Below are positions 9,521 through 18,837 of a stretch of 64,000 nucleotides of DNA, one piece after another. A program made the position numbers and the translations under genes. The notes below the pieces were generated by a model, which did no database searches, was not told the origin of the DNA, and worked only from the letters and a program-made list of their open reading frames with translations. The stretch is from Clostridium uliginosum. Lineage in GTDB: Bacteria; Bacillota; Clostridia; Clostridiales; Clostridiaceae. Location: contig NZ_FOMG01000010.1 of the NCBI RefSeq assembly GCF_900112485.1, positions 49,170 through 113,169 of the forward strand, read 5' to 3'. Within the stretch, counting starts at the first letter, position 1. Each line of letters opens with the position of its first letter.

Positions 9521-10468
9521 ATGTTAGAAATCGAAAAGCCAATAATAGAATGTATAGAAGCTAATGAAGACGGTACTTATGGTAAATATGTTGTTGAACC
9601 ACTTGAGAGAGGATATGCTATTACATTAGGGAATGCCTTAAGAAGAATATTATTATCATCTCTTCCGGGAGCAGCAACTACCTCTGTTAAGATTGATGGA
9701 GTGCTTCATGAGTTTTCTACTGTTCAAGGAGTTAAAGAAGATGTTACTGAATTAATTCTTAACATTAAATCATTAGCTTTAAGAATGAATGGTGAAGGTC
9801 CTAAAGTTATTTATATTGATGCAAAAGGTCCTGGTGAGGTTACTGGAGCAGATATAAAGACTGATGGTGATGTTGAAGTTGTTAATAAGGATTTACATAT
9901 TGCAACTTTAGATAATGATGGAAGACTTTATATGGAATTAACAGTTAATAAAGGAAGAGGATATGTTACTCAAAATAAAAATAAGAGTGATGAATTACCA
10001 ATTTCAGCAATTGCCGTTGATTCTATCTACACACCAGTAAAAAGAGTTAATTTTACTGTTGACAACACTAGAGTTGGTCAAATTACTGATTATGATAAAT
10101 TAACTTTAGAAATTTGGACTGATGGTACTATAAGGATAGATGAAGCTATTAGTTTATCAGCAAAAATCCTTATAGAACATTTTAAATTATTTATGTCGTT
10201 AACAGATAATACTAACGATGTTGAAATAATGATAGAAAAAGAAGAAGATAAAAAAGAAAAAGTCCTAGAAATGACTGTAGAAGAGCTTGATTTATCAGTT
10301 AGATCATATAACTGCTTAAAGAGAGCAGGAATAAACACAGTTCAAGAACTTGCTCTAAAATCTATGGATGATATGATGAAAGTTAGAAATCTAGGAAAGA
10401 AATCTTTAGAAGAAGTAGAAAGAAAGCTTAAAGAATTAGGTTTATGCTTAAAACTAATCGATGAGTAA
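9521..10468 (+). CDS. rpoA: DNA-directed RNA polymerase subunit alpha
   Basis: Alpha subunit that nucleates RNA polymerase assembly and binds UP elements and activators. It has 315 residues. The N-terminal domain carries [25 protein letters not shown], a linker follows near residue 235, and the C-terminal domain has [20 protein letters not shown] and [10 protein letters not shown]. The frame extends upstream to a TTG at 9515. The ATG at 9521 with AAGGAGGG at 9507-9513 gives the expected MLEIEKP start. Confidence 0.98.
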   Translation: MLEIEKPIIECIEANEDGTYGKYVVEPLERGYAITLGNALRRILLSSLPGAATTSVKIDGVLHEFSTVQGVKEDVTELILNIKSLALRMNGEGPKVIYIDAKGPGEVTGADIKTDGDVEVVNKDLHIATLDNDGRLYMELTVNKGRGYVTQNKNKSDELPISAIAVDSIYTPVKRVNFTVDNTRVGQITDYDKLTLEIWTDGTIRIDEAISLSAKILIEHFKLFMSLTDNTNDVEIMIEKEEDKKEKVLEMTVEELDLSVRSYNCLKRAGINTVQELALKSMDDMMKVRNLGKKSLEEVERKLKELGLCLKLIDE

Positions 10469-10482
10469 GGAGGTAAGTCCAT

Positions 10483-10824
10483 ATGCCAGGTTATCGTAAG
10501 TTAGGTCTTCCTACAGACCAAAGAAGGGCTATGCTAAGAAATCTTGTTACAAGTTTGTTAAAACACGGTAAAATAGAAACAACAGTAACAAGAGCTAAAG
10601 AAACTAGATCTATTGCAGAAAAGATGATTACTCTTGGAAAAAGAGGAGATCTTCATGCTAGAAGACAAGTATTAGCTTTTGTACAAGAAGAATTAGTTGT
10701 TAAAAATTTATTTGATAACGTAGCTCCAAAATACGCTGAAAGAAACGGCGGATACACAAGAATCTATAAAAAAGGTCCTAGAAGAGGCGACGGAGCTGAA
10801 ATAGTAATACTTGAATTAGTATAA
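10483..10824 (+). CDS. rplQ: 50S ribosomal protein L17
   Basis: Large-subunit protein near the exit-tunnel opening. It has 113 residues: [26 protein letters not shown], the central [27 protein letters not shown], and a C-terminus ending [14 protein letters not shown]. An AAGGAGGT site lies between the rpoA stop and the ATG. It is the last gene of the alpha operon and is followed by a strong terminator. Confidence 0.98.
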   Translation: MPGYRKLGLPTDQRRAMLRNLVTSLLKHGKIETTVTRAKETRSIAEKMITLGKRGDLHARRQVLAFVQEELVVKNLFDNVAPKYAERNGGYTRIYKKGPRRGDGAEIVILELV

Positions 10825-10830
10825 TTAATA

Positions 10831-10866
10831 TAGGGACTAAGTTTAAACTTAGTCCCTATTTTAACA
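10831..10866 (+). terminator. Terminator of the alpha operon
   Basis: A perfect 28-bp palindrome, TAGGGACTAAGTTT and its complement (10831-10858), followed by a short T-rich run. It lies 6 bp after the rplQ stop and is the first clear intrinsic terminator in the ribosomal cluster. Confidence 0.85.
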
Positions 10867-10939
10867 TATAAAAATATAAAACTAATATATTGTAGAGAGG
10901 TTTTTTGCCTAGAGAAGGTAAAGAATCTATTGCTTTTTA

Positions 10940-10967
10940 TTGAACTTATACTATTTTAGTATATAAT
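10940..10967 (+). promoter_or_regulatory. Likely sigma-A promoter of the ecf operon
   Basis: TTGAAC at 10940-10945 and TATAAT at 10962-10967 with 16-bp spacing, between the alpha-operon terminator and ecfA1. It would give the transporter genes expression independent of the ribosomal operon. Confidence 0.6.
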
Positions 10968-11059
10968 TAACTTAGTTAAAAGATGTATACACACATAAGT
11001 AATTGATATAAAACTTTTGTATAATGTATTAGGAATTATAAGGTTATGGAGGTTAGATA

Positions 11060-11911
11060 ATGAATCAGGAAATGATTAACTGTGTTGATGTATCCTTCAA
11101 ATATATAAGAAATGAAGAAGGAATTAATGAAGAAAAATATGCTGTAAAAAATGTTAATCTAAAAGTTAGGAAGGGAGAATTTTTAGTAATTCTAGGACAT
11201 AATGGATCAGGAAAATCTACAATAGCTAAACATATGAATGCATTATTAACACCCAGTACTGGTACTGTTATAGTAGATGGACTAGATACAAGTAATGAGG
11301 AAAATTTATGGGAGATTAGAGCAAGAGCTGGCATGGTATTTCAGAATCCAGATAATCAGTTAGTAGCAACAATAGTTGAAGAGGACGTGGCATTTGGACC
11401 TGAAAATTTAGGTGTTGATTCTGTAGAAATAAGACGTAGAGTTGATGAAAGTTTAGAAAAGGTTGGAATGAGTGAATATAAAAGACACGCACCACATCTT
11501 TTATCTGGAGGTCAAAAACAAAGAGTTGCTATTGCAGGAATACTTGCAATACAACCTAAATGTATAATTTTTGATGAACCAACAGCTATGCTTGATCCAT
11601 CAGGAAGAAAAGATGTTTTAAAAACCATGAAAGAAATAAACAAAAATTATGGTATTACTATAGTATTAATTACCCACTATATGGATGAAGCAGCTCAAGC
11701 AGATAGAATTATAGTCATGGATGCTGGAGAGGTTAGGATGCAGGGTACACCTAAAGAAATCTTTCCTCAAGTAGATATGATGAAAAAAATCGGGTTAGAT
11801 GTTCCTCAAGTTACAGAATTAGCATATGAGTTAAGAAAAGAAGGAATAAATATTAGTGGAGAAATATTAAATGTAGATGAGATGGTGAATGAGATATGTC
11901 AATTAAAGTAG
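11060..11911 (+). CDS. ecfA1: ECF transporter ATPase A1
   Basis: ABC ATPase of the shared energising module that powers vitamin uptake by interchangeable S components. It has 283 residues. Walker [10 protein letters not shown] lies near residue 45; the Q-loop [25 protein letters not shown] is the ECF/CbiO signature, followed by [13 protein letters not shown], Walker [13 protein letters not shown] and the H-loop THYMDEA. It overlaps ecfA2 by 16 bp. No S component lies nearby, as expected for a group II ECF module. Confidence 0.95.
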   Translation: MNQEMINCVDVSFKYIRNEEGINEEKYAVKNVNLKVRKGEFLVILGHNGSGKSTIAKHMNALLTPSTGTVIVDGLDTSNEENLWEIRARAGMVFQNPDNQLVATIVEEDVAFGPENLGVDSVEIRRRVDESLEKVGMSEYKRHAPHLLSGGQKQRVAIAGILAIQPKCIIFDEPTAMLDPSGRKDVLKTMKEINKNYGITIVLITHYMDEAAQADRIIVMDAGEVRMQGTPKEIFPQVDMMKKIGLDVPQVTELAYELRKEGINISGEILNVDEMVNEICQLK

Positions 11912-12759
11912 AAAATTTAACACATGTATATATGCCTAAAACACCTTTTGAAAAAATAGCTTTAGATAATGTAAATATGGAAATAAAAGATGGTGAGTTT
12001 GTAGCACTAATTGGACATACTGGCTCAGGTAAATCTACATTAATCCAACATTTTAATGGTTTATTGGAAGCTACTAGTGGAAAGATAATTATTGACGGTG
12101 TAGATATAAATTCTAAATCTATAAATTTAACTGATGTAAGGAAAAAAGTTGGGCTTGTATTTCAATATCCAGAGTATCAGCTTTTTGAAGAAACAATAGA
12201 ACAAGATATTGCTTTTGGCCCTAAAAATTTAGGATTAAATAAAGAAGAAATACATAATAGAGTTGTTAATTCTATGAAAATGGTTGGACTTGATTATGAA
12301 ACTTATAAAGATAAATCTCCATTTGACTTAAGTGGAGGACAAAAGAGAAGGGTAGCAATAGCAGGAGTAGTGGCAATGCAACCTACTACTTTGATTTTAG
12401 ATGAACCTACAGCTGGATTAGATCCTAAAGGAAGAGATGATATACTAGAACAAATAGGTAAACTGCATAAAGAATATAATATGACCATTATTATAGTTAG
12501 TCACAGTATGGAGGACGTTGCTAAAATTGCAAAAAGAATAATTGTTATGAATCATGGCAAGTTAGCATTACAAGGAACACCAGCTGAGGTGTTCAAGCAA
12601 GTAGATACATTAGAAGAAATAGGATTAGGAGTACCACAAGTTACTTATTTAGTTAGAGAGTTGAGAAAAAAAGGTTTTTCAATTTCAGATAATATATTTA
12701 CAATTGAAGAGGCTAAAAAAGAACTTATAGGGATATTAAAGAATAATAAAATAGATTAG
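11896..12759 (+). CDS. ecfA2: ECF transporter ATPase A2
   Basis: Second ATPase of the ECF module, forming a heterodimer with EcfA1. It has 287 residues: Walker [11 protein letters not shown]-loop [25 protein letters not shown], signature [13 protein letters not shown], Walker [15 protein letters not shown] and the SHSMEDVA H-loop. Translation probably couples to ecfA1 through the 16-bp overlap. A fragment of repeat family C (12763-12793) begins 4 bp after its stop and separates it from ecfT. Confidence 0.95.
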   Translation: MSIKVENLTHVYMPKTPFEKIALDNVNMEIKDGEFVALIGHTGSGKSTLIQHFNGLLEATSGKIIIDGVDINSKSINLTDVRKKVGLVFQYPEYQLFEETIEQDIAFGPKNLGLNKEEIHNRVVNSMKMVGLDYETYKDKSPFDLSGGQKRRVAIAGVVAMQPTTLILDEPTAGLDPKGRDDILEQIGKLHKEYNMTIIIVSHSMEDVAKIAKRIIVMNHGKLALQGTPAEVFKQVDTLEEIGLGVPQVTYLVRELRKKGFSISDNIFTIEEAKKELIGILKNNKID

Positions 12760-12762
12760 TAT

Positions 12763-12793
12763 AGTGACTGGTTATTTTTTGAATATGTCTTAG
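12763..12793 (+). repeat. Family C right-end fragment
   Basis: The stretch GTGACTGGTTATTTTTTGAA followed by TATGTCTTAGG matches the right arm of the C elements at 21036 and 63825. No left end is visible. It lies directly behind the ecfA2 stop. Confidence 0.5.
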
Positions 12794-12972
12794 GTGAAGA
12801 TAAGTAAAGATTTATAATTTATATTTATTTGTATGATTGTAATACAAGATATTATATGAATATTCTAAAACAAAGAGAGGAGGAAATTTGTCAGAACAAG
12901 TAAGCATATAAAAATTAAAGTAAGTTAAATAAAATTTATGAGTTTTTATATAGTTTTGACAATGTAATAAAT

Positions 12973-13776
12973 ATGTTAAAAGATATTACTATAGGACAAT
13001 ATTTACCAGGAGATTCTTTCATTCATAAATTAGATCCAAGAACAAAAATAATAATATCAGTACTTTTTATTGTATGTTTGTTTATAATAAATAAGTTTAT
13101 AGGATATAGTTTTATTGTTTTGTTTTTAATAGGAATAATAATAATAGCAAAGATACCTCCAAGATTTATATTTAATGGGTTAAAGCCTGTATTTTTATTA
13201 ATTGCATTAACAGCAGTATTAAATATATTTATGATAAGAGGTACTACAGATACATTAATATTTAAATTTGGATTTTTATCAGTTTATACAGAAGGTTTAA
13301 AAATAGCTGGCTTTATGGGATTAAGGTTAATATTTTTAATAATTGGAACATCATTATTAACATTAACTACATCACCTATAGAGCTCACAGATGGGATAGA
13401 AAAGTTAATTAGACCAATTGGTAAGGAAATGGCTCATGAACTTGCTATGATGATGACAATAGCGTTAAGATTTATTCCTACATTGATGGATGAAACAGAT
13501 AAAATAATGAAGGCTCAAAAGGCAAGGGGTGCAGACTTTGAATCTGGAAATATAATTAAGAAGGCAAAGAGTTTAATTCCTTTATTAGTTCCATTGTTTA
13601 TTAGTTCATTTAGAAGAGCTGATGAATTAGCTATGGCCATGGAAGCGAGAGGTTATAGAGGTGGAGCTGGTAGAACTAGAATGAAAGTATTGAAGTTTAC
13701 GTCTAGAGATACAATTGCTTTTGCTATGTTTGGATTGCTTGTATTATGGAGTGCTGTAGTTAGATTTATTTTATAG
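12973..13776 (+). CDS. ecfT: ECF transporter transmembrane subunit T
   Basis: Membrane scaffold that couples EcfA ATPases to S components. It has 267 residues with about five hydrophobic segments. The N-terminus [26 protein letters not shown] and the two coupling-helix motifs ending in ARG (KAQKARGAD near 185, [10 protein letters not shown] near 225) are diagnostic. The ATG at 12973 has no clear ribosome binding site. It is separated from ecfA2 by 213 bp, unusually far for this operon. truA follows after 14 bp. Confidence 0.93.
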   Translation: MLKDITIGQYLPGDSFIHKLDPRTKIIISVLFIVCLFIINKFIGYSFIVLFLIGIIIIAKIPPRFIFNGLKPVFLLIALTAVLNIFMIRGTTDTLIFKFGFLSVYTEGLKIAGFMGLRLIFLIIGTSLLTLTTSPIELTDGIEKLIRPIGKEMAHELAMMMTIALRFIPTLMDETDKIMKAQKARGADFESGNIIKKAKSLIPLLVPLFISSFRRADELAMAMEARGYRGGAGRTRMKVLKFTSRDTIAFAMFGLLVLWSAVVRFIL

Positions 13777-13790
13777 TTAAGAGGAAACAT

Positions 13791-14525
13791 ATGAGAAATA
13801 TAAAATTGTTAATTGAATTTGATGGAACTAATTTTTTAGGGTGGCAAAGACAAAAAGAAGGTAGAACGGTACAAGGTTGTATAGAGAAGGCTATATTAAA
13901 GATTACAGGTGAAGAAAGTTTAATTAATGGTAGTTCTAGAACAGATTCAGGAGTTCATTCTAGAGGGACTGTAGCAAATTTCTTTACTAATAGTAAGATA
14001 CCAGGAAATAAATTTAGAGAAGCCATAAATACTAAGTTGCCAGATGATGTTGCTATAATAAAATCAGAGGAAGTAGATATGGACTTTCATGCAAGATACT
14101 CATCAAAGGGCAAGAGATATTCATATACAATTGTAAATAGATATGAGAAGTTGTCACTTGGAAAACAATATTTATACCATGTAAGATATAAATTAAATGT
14201 TGAAGATATGAAGAAGGCTTGTGAATATTTTATAGGAACACATGATTTTAGAGCATTTATGTCACCAGGAAGTTCAGCAAAAACCACAATAAGAACTATT
14301 AGTGAGTTTTATATAGAACAAGAAGATGATATGATAAAAATATTTATAAGTGCTGATGGCTTTTTATATAATATGGTAAGGATAATAGTCGGAACATTAA
14401 TTAAGGTTGGAAATGGAAAAATAAAGATAGAAGACATAGAAGGTATAATTAACGAAGGAAATAGGAAAAAATCAGGGATGTGTGTACCTCCTAATGGTCT
14501 AATTTTAGAAAAAGTTTTTTATTAA
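13791..14525 (+). CDS. truA: tRNA pseudouridine(38-40) synthase
   Basis: Converts uridines 38-40 of the anticodon arm to pseudouridine. It has 244 residues. The catalytic aspartate is in [12 protein letters not shown] near residue 52. [12 protein letters not shown] at the N-terminus and [13 protein letters not shown] near the C-terminus are family motifs. GAGGAAA precedes the ATG. The position after ecfT and before rplM is conserved in Firmicutes. Confidence 0.96.
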   Translation: MRNIKLLIEFDGTNFLGWQRQKEGRTVQGCIEKAILKITGEESLINGSSRTDSGVHSRGTVANFFTNSKIPGNKFREAINTKLPDDVAIIKSEEVDMDFHARYSSKGKRYSYTIVNRYEKLSLGKQYLYHVRYKLNVEDMKKACEYFIGTHDFRAFMSPGSSAKTTIRTISEFYIEQEDDMIKIFISADGFLYNMVRIIVGTLIKVGNGKIKIEDIEGIINEGNRKKSGMCVPPNGLILEKVFY

Positions 14526-14540
14526 ATATTGCAAAAATTG

Positions 14541-14569
14541 TTGACACGCCCGTGTGCGTGTATTATAAT
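14541..14569 (+). promoter_or_regulatory. Sigma-A promoter of rplM-rpsI
   Basis: Consensus TTGACA at 14541-14546 and TATAAT at 14564-14569 with a 17-bp spacer. The spacer is unusually GC-rich for this window (alternating GTG/CGC). This is one of the strongest promoter matches in the window. Confidence 0.85.
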
Positions 14570-14604
14570 AAGTTTGTTTGTTAAAACATTTATGTATATA
14601 AGAT

Positions 14605-14672
14605 CCACTAGCCCCGGGTCTTGACATAAAAGTGCATACTCAAAAAAGTATAGCACAATGTAAGTTCAGGGA
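14605..14672 (+). promoter_or_regulatory. Leader hairpin upstream of rplM (candidate L13 autoregulatory leader)
   Basis: Between the promoter and the rplM binding site, GTGCATAC pairs with GTATAGCAC across a TCAAAAAA loop, and flanking GACAT and ATGT extend the stem. Firmicute rplM genes commonly carry a structured L13 leader. Position and structure fit that class, but I could not compare it with the Rfam model. Confidence 0.45.
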
Positions 14673-14681
14673 GGGAAAGAG

Positions 14682-15116
14682 ATGAAATCATACATTGCAA
14701 AAGCACAAGAAGTTCAAAGAAAATGGTATGTAGTTGATGCTGCAGATAAGCCATTAGGAAGAGTTGCTAGCCAAGTTGCTTCAATTCTAAGAGGAAAAAA
14801 TAAGCCAACATTTACACCAAATGTTGACTGTGGAGATTTTGTTATAATAATTAATTCAGAAAAAGTTGTTTTAACTGGTAAAAAGTTAGATCAAAAAATG
14901 TTAAGAAAGCATAGTCTTTATCCAGGTGGATTAAAGGAAACTCCTTATAGAGAAGTATTAGCTAAGAAACCTGAGTTCGCATTTGAAGAAGCTGTAAGAA
15001 GAATGCTTCCAAAGGGTGTATTAGGAAGACAAATGTTAAAGAAATTAAATGTATATAGAGGTGCTGAACATAATCATGCAGCTCAACAACCAGAAGTACT
15101 TGAATTAAAGTACTAA
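14682..15116 (+). CDS. rplM: 50S ribosomal protein L13
   Basis: Early-assembly large-subunit protein, 144 residues. [19 protein letters not shown] near the N-terminus, [16 protein letters not shown] in the centre, and [22 protein letters not shown] are conserved L13 motifs. A GGGAGGG site precedes the ATG. It forms an operon with rpsI behind a consensus promoter and structured leader. Confidence 0.98.
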   Translation: MKSYIAKAQEVQRKWYVVDAADKPLGRVASQVASILRGKNKPTFTPNVDCGDFVIIINSEKVVLTGKKLDQKMLRKHSLYPGGLKETPYREVLAKKPEFAFEEAVRRMLPKGVLGRQMLKKLNVYRGAEHNHAAQQPEVLELKY

Positions 15117-15143
15117 TACAGTCTCGGGAGGAGGAAATAGAAA

Positions 15144-15536
15144 ATGGCAAAAGTTCAATACATGGGTACTGGAAGAAGAAAGAAATCAGTTGCAAGAGTA
15201 AGACTTGTACCAGGTAATGGTAAAGTTGTTATAAATAAAAGAGAAATAGAAACATTTTTTGGTTTAGAAACATTAAGAGTTATAGTAAACCAACCATTAG
15301 TTTTAACTGGAACTAAGGATAAGTTTGACGTTTTAGTAAATGTTCATGGTGGTGGATTTACAGGTCAAGCAGGAGCTATAAGACATGGTATAACTAGAGC
15401 ATTAGTTAAATCAGATGAAGCTTTAAAACCAGAATTAAAGAAGGCTGGATTCTTAACAAGAGATCCTAGAATGAAGGAAAGAAAGAAATACGGTCTTAAA
15501 AAAGCAAGAAGAGCTCCACAATTCTCAAAGAGATAA
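15144..15536 (+). CDS. rpsI: 30S ribosomal protein S9
   Basis: 30S head protein whose C-terminal tail reaches the P-site tRNA. It has 130 residues, containing [21 protein letters not shown] and the canonical tail [24 protein letters not shown] site lies upstream. It starts 28 bp after rplM and is followed 20 bp later by a strong terminator. Confidence 0.98.
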   Translation: MAKVQYMGTGRRKKSVARVRLVPGNGKVVINKREIETFFGLETLRVIVNQPLVLTGTKDKFDVLVNVHGGGFTGQAGAIRHGITRALVKSDEALKPELKKAGFLTRDPRMKERKKYGLKKARRAPQFSKR

Positions 15537-15554
15537 TATTTGGAGTAAAAGAAA

Positions 15555-15590
15555 TTCCACAAACACAATGTTTGTGGGATTTTTTTTTAT
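15555..15590 (+). terminator. Terminator of rplM-rpsI
   Basis: CCACAAACA (15557-15565) and its perfect complement TGTTTGTGG (15569-15577), a 3-nt loop and a run of nine T residues. Textbook intrinsic terminator. Confidence 0.9.
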
Positions 15591-15626
15591 ATTAAAATAT
15601 ATAAAAACAGGCTATTTTTTATCTAT

Positions 15627-15659
15627 AAGTAACACACAAGTAACACATAAGTAACAAAT
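15627..15659 (-). repeat. Three tandem 11-bp direct repeats
   Basis: AAGTAACACAC, AAGTAACACAT and AAGTAACAAAT follow one another without a gap. On the minus strand they read TGTTACTT with an 11-bp period. An 11-bp direct-repeat spacing is typical of DNA boxes for OmpR/PhoP-family response regulators. Related TAACTAACACAT and TAATTAACA words recur near 15880. Confidence 0.6.
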
Positions 15660-15751
15660 ATCTATATTAATTCAATTGCTTTTCTAAGTTCTTTTATATC
15701 TTTGTAGTATAAATTTTTTCAGTAGTTGTAAAGCGATTATGTCTTAATTAA

Positions 15752-15841
15752 AATAATTCATTATTTATAAGGTTAACTTGTAGAGAGTTTCTAGATATAT
15801 TAAATAAATTTAAATGAACAATGACTTTTAGAATATATATT
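15752..15841 (+). repeat. Repeat D, copy 1
   Basis: About 90 bp similar to 19841-19930. Shared words include ATAATTCATTATTTATA, AATAAATT, AAATGAACAATGA and TTTTAGAATATATAT. The two ends are partly complementary (TTCATT...AATGAA), suggesting a degenerate fold-back element. No coding content. Confidence 0.55.
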
Positions 15842-15962
15842 AAAATTTTTTAAATACATATTTAATTATATGTATAACTAACACATAATTAACAAAATGT
15901 GCTTAACTAACGATTTATCAATAGTATAAATGCTAAAAGATATAGTATGTATCAATGAAGGC

Positions 15963-15988
15963 GGAGAGAGTTATTTCTCTCCTTTTTT
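15963..15988 (+). terminator. Small intrinsic terminator upstream of cwlD
   Basis: GGAGAGA (15963-15969) and TCTCTCC (15976-15982) followed by six T residues. It lies about 115 bp before cwlD with no gene directly upstream, so it may terminate a short RNA or attenuate cwlD. Confidence 0.55.
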
Positions 15989-16097
15989 GTATATCTTAAA
16001 GTTTAATATTAAATATGTGGACTTACTTGAATAATCGTAAAATATATAACAAATAATAATTTGTATAAAAGTTTAAAGAAGATGAGGAGGTAAAATA

Positions 16098-16754
16098 ATG
16101 AAAATTAAAAGGATTTTGGCAGTGTTTTGTATACTATTTTTAGTATTTGGAATGCCTGTTAAAGCAATAGAGGAGAAATCTCAGCACGTAATTTTAATAG
16201 ATCCTGGTCATGGAGGTATAGATGGAGGTGCAAAATCTAAAAATGGTACTGTTGAAAAAGATATAAATTTAGCTATAAGTTTAAAATTAAAAAATGCTTT
16301 AGATGAAGAAGGATATATTGTATATTTGACCAGGGAAGATGATAATCAATTAGATTCAAAAAAAGTGAATGATTTAAATGCAAGATGTAGAATGAAAAAG
16401 GAAAATAATTGTGATGTTTTTATTTCTATTCATCAGAATATTTTCCCTCAAAAAGCATGCTTTGGAGCTCAAGTATGGTATTCAGACAATGATAAAAGTG
16501 AGGTCTTAGCTAGTAATATACAAAATATGCTTAAAGAGAATATAAATGATAACAATAAAAGGATTTCTAAACCAGCAAAAAATCAATATAAGATATTAAG
16601 AGATGGATATGAAGGTGCATGTGTTCTAGTAGAATGTGGTTTTTTATCTAATTACGAAGAGGAACAAAGACTTAAAAGTGACGAACACCAAAATAAAATA
16701 GTTAAAGGAATTTTAAGTGGAGTTAATTTATATTTTGAAGCTTCAAATAATTAA
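16098..16754 (+). CDS. cwlD: N-acetylmuramoyl-L-alanine amidase CwlD (spore cortex)
   Basis: Amidase_3 family enzyme. CwlD removes the peptide from muramic acid, the step that leads to muramic-delta-lactam in spore cortex. It has 218 residues. A signal peptide (RILAVFCILFLVFGMPVKA) fills residues 4-22. The zinc site appears as H in IDPGHGGIDGG, E in VEKDINLAI, and H in FISIHQN; the catalytic E lies in VLVECGFLSN. A GAGGAGG site supports the start. Its position right after rpsI is common in clostridia. Confidence 0.88.
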   Translation: MKIKRILAVFCILFLVFGMPVKAIEEKSQHVILIDPGHGGIDGGAKSKNGTVEKDINLAISLKLKNALDEEGYIVYLTREDDNQLDSKKVNDLNARCRMKKENNCDVFISIHQNIFPQKACFGAQVWYSDNDKSEVLASNIQNMLKENINDNNKRISKPAKNQYKILRDGYEGACVLVECGFLSNYEEEQRLKSDEHQNKIVKGILSGVNLYFEASNN

Positions 16755-16758
16755 TCAA

Positions 16759-16786
16759 TAGTTAGTAATGAATAGTTAGTAATGAA
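16759..16786 (+). repeat. 14-bp tandem duplication
   Basis: AATAGTTAGTAATG occurs twice in succession just after the cwlD stop. It is a simple duplication with no evident function. Confidence 0.7.
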
Positions 16787-16819
16787 CAAAATTATAGTTG
16801 TTATGTTAACATATATAAA

Positions 16820-16847
16820 ATTAGCCTCAAATAAGTATGAGGCTAAT
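16820..16847. terminator. Bidirectional terminator between cwlD and the convergent gene
   Basis: ATTAGCCTCA (16820-16829) pairs with TGAGGCTAAT (16838-16847), with A/T runs on both sides. The stop codon of the minus-strand gene lies inside the stem. Confidence 0.8.
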
Positions 16848-17241
16848 TTAAATTAATCATTAATTGAGTATCTATATTCGTGGAAATAGGATATGAGGAT
16901 AAATCTTTAGTAAAGTTTTTATCTGAAAATAATGCAGAATATATTGTGGATTGTTTTGAATCATTATCATTCTCATAGAGAATGATTGCCTTTGAAAGAG
17001 AAGTCATTCTATCAAAGTTAGTATCTTTAAAAGTAACATTGTGAATAGAGTTCATATTAGGTATAACATAGATACTTTCTTCGGAGATAGGACTAACTTT
17101 AACACTATTGTTAGATGGTGATTTACTTATCAAATTTTTATTTAATATTAAAAATATATTGTATAAGATAAGACCTATTAAAAAAATAGTTAATACATAG
17201 ATGATAGTGCTAAATATTTTATCTAAATTATTTGATTTCAT
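16843..17241 (-). CDS. Hypothetical membrane-anchored protein
   Basis: I do not recognise the family. It has 132 residues. The start MKSNNLDKIFSTI leads into a single strong hydrophobic segment at about residues 12-34 (IYVLTIFLIGLILYNIFLIL). A serine- and asparagine-rich extracytoplasmic part of about 95 residues has no motif I can name. AAGGAGT lies upstream on the minus strand. It is convergent with cwlD and divergent from the fumarase genes, so it forms its own unit. Confidence 0.65.
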   Translation of the reverse strand: MKSNNLDKIFSTIIYVLTIFLIGLILYNIFLILNKNLISKSPSNNSVKVSPISEESIYVIPNMNSIHNVTFKDTNFDRMTSLSKAIILYENDNDSKQSTIYSALFSDKNFTKDLSSYPISTNIDTQLMINLN

Positions 17242-17379
17242 GATAATACTCCTTAATAATTAAAAGTGTTTATTTTTAATTATAGTAAGGAAAGTCATTA
17301 AATATGAGATTTTTGTTCTTGTAAATAATAAAAAATAATTTAAACTATAATTAGTAAAAGATTTAGAGGAGTTGTTAAG

Positions 17380-18222
17380 ATGAGGGAAGTGAATGTAGAG
17401 GTAATTAGGGATGCAGTCAAGGAATTATCTATTAAAGCAAATTATTTTTTAGGATCAGATGTTAAAGATGCCTTGAAAAAGTTTAGAAAAGAAGAAACTT
17501 GGGAGTTAGCAGGTGATATTTTAGATAAAATAATTCTTAATTCTGAAATTGCAGATAATGAACAAATGCCTATGTGTCAAGATACCGGTATGGCTTGTGT
17601 CTTTTTGGAAATAGGACAAAATGTTCATTTGATAGGTGGAAATTTAGAAGAGGCTATTAATGAAGGCGTAAGAAGGGGATATGAAGAGGGATTTTTAAGA
17701 AAGTCAGTAGTAGGCGATCCAATAAGAAGAGTTAATACAAAGGATAATACACCTGCTGTAATCTATTATGATATTGTACCTGGAGATAAGATTAAAATTA
17801 CTCTTGCACCAAAAGGATTTGGTTCTGAAAATATGAGTAAGATAGGAATGTTAAAGCCATCTGATGGATTAGAGGGAGTTAAGGATTTTATTTTAAGTGT
17901 TGTTAGGGCAGCAGGACCAAATCCATGCCCTCCAATGATAATTGGTGTTGGAATAGGGGGAACTTTTGATAAAGCAGCATATTTGGCTAAGAAGGCATTA
18001 ATAAGACCTATTAACATAAGAAATAAGGATGAGTTTTATAAAGACTTAGAAATTGAATTACTAGAAAAGGTTAATAAATTAGGAATAGGGCCACAGGGCT
18101 TTGGTGGAAGAACTACAGCGTTAGGATTAAATATAGAAACATACCCAACTCATATTGCAGGGTTACCTGTAGCAGTCAATATAAATTGCCATGCAACACG
18201 TCATAAAGAAGTTATAATATAG
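17380..18222 (+). CDS. fumA: Class I fumarate hydratase / tartrate dehydratase, alpha subunit
   Basis: Iron-sulfur hydro-lyase subunit that interconverts fumarate and malate (or dehydrates tartrate) with its partner. It has 280 residues. The three cluster cysteines are visible in MPMCQDTGMA, PNPCPPMIIGVG and VNINCHATRH. FGSENMSKIGMLKP and GFGGRTTALG are also family motifs. The beta gene follows after 9 bp. Fumarase is the more likely role for a clostridial C4 branch; tartrate dehydratase cannot be excluded. Confidence 0.88.
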   Translation: MREVNVEVIRDAVKELSIKANYFLGSDVKDALKKFRKEETWELAGDILDKIILNSEIADNEQMPMCQDTGMACVFLEIGQNVHLIGGNLEEAINEGVRRGYEEGFLRKSVVGDPIRRVNTKDNTPAVIYYDIVPGDKIKITLAPKGFGSENMSKIGMLKPSDGLEGVKDFILSVVRAAGPNPCPPMIIGVGIGGTFDKAAYLAKKALIRPINIRNKDEFYKDLEIELLEKVNKLGIGPQGFGGRTTALGLNIETYPTHIAGLPVAVNINCHATRHKEVII

Positions 18223-18231
18223 GGGGGAATA

Positions 18232-18810
18232 GTGAAAATGCAAATTAAGTTATGTACACCGCTTACGGTTGATAAGACATCAAAATTAAAGGCTGGTGAC
18301 AGTGTTTTATTAAGTGGGATTATTTATTCAGCTAGGGATGCAGCACATAAGAAATTAACAGAGCTAATTCATAATGAAAAGAAATTACCTATGAATATAA
18401 AAGATCAAATTATATATTATGTTGGACCTTCCCCTGCAAAACCAGGGAAAGTTATAGGATCAGCAGGACCAACAACAAGTTACAGAATGGATTCATATGC
18501 ACCAACATTATTAGATTTAGGTTTAAAGGGAATGATAGGGAAAGGTGCAAGAAATCAAGAGGTTATAGAAGCAATTAAAAGAAATAAATCAATATATTTT
18601 GGTGCTATTGGCGGAGCAGCAGCACTTATAGCTAAGAGTATAGTTAAATCCGAAATAATTGCATATGAAGACTTGGGAGCTGAGGCTATAAGAAGAATGG
18701 AAGTTAAAGATATGCCATTAGTTGTTATAATAGATTCAGAGGGTAATAGTCTTTATGAATTAGGACAAACAAAATATTTAGAATCAATTAAAGTATATTC
18801 GAAAAAATAA
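18232..18810 (+). CDS. fumB: Class I fumarate hydratase / tartrate dehydratase, beta subunit
   Basis: Beta subunit of the two-part hydro-lyase, 192 residues. LKAGDSVLLSGIIYSARDAAHKKL near the start and YYVGPSPAKPGKVIGSAGPTTSYRMD in the centre are characteristic, and GKGA...FGAIGGAAALIA follows. AGGGGGGAA precedes a GTG at 18232 and an ATG at 18238; both spacings are usable, so the start is uncertain by two residues. Translated together with the alpha subunit. Confidence 0.87.
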   Translation: MKMQIKLCTPLTVDKTSKLKAGDSVLLSGIIYSARDAAHKKLTELIHNEKKLPMNIKDQIIYYVGPSPAKPGKVIGSAGPTTSYRMDSYAPTLLDLGLKGMIGKGARNQEVIEAIKRNKSIYFGAIGGAAALIAKSIVKSEIIAYEDLGAEAIRRMEVKDMPLVVIIDSEGNSLYELGQTKYLESIKVYSKK

Positions 18811-18837
18811 TAAGTAAGCGCTTGATTAGAAGGCATA

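Larger units (their letters stand above)
15591..16097. other. Long gap before cwlD: iterons, D repeat, small terminator
   Basis: No convincing gene was found. It holds three tandem 11-bp repeats (15627-15659), one copy of repeat D (15752-15841), and a short hairpin followed by a T-run (15963-15988), GGAGAGA paired with TCTCTCC. Downstream of that hairpin is the cwlD ribosome binding site. The hairpin may end an unseen small transcript or attenuate cwlD. Confidence 0.5.
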
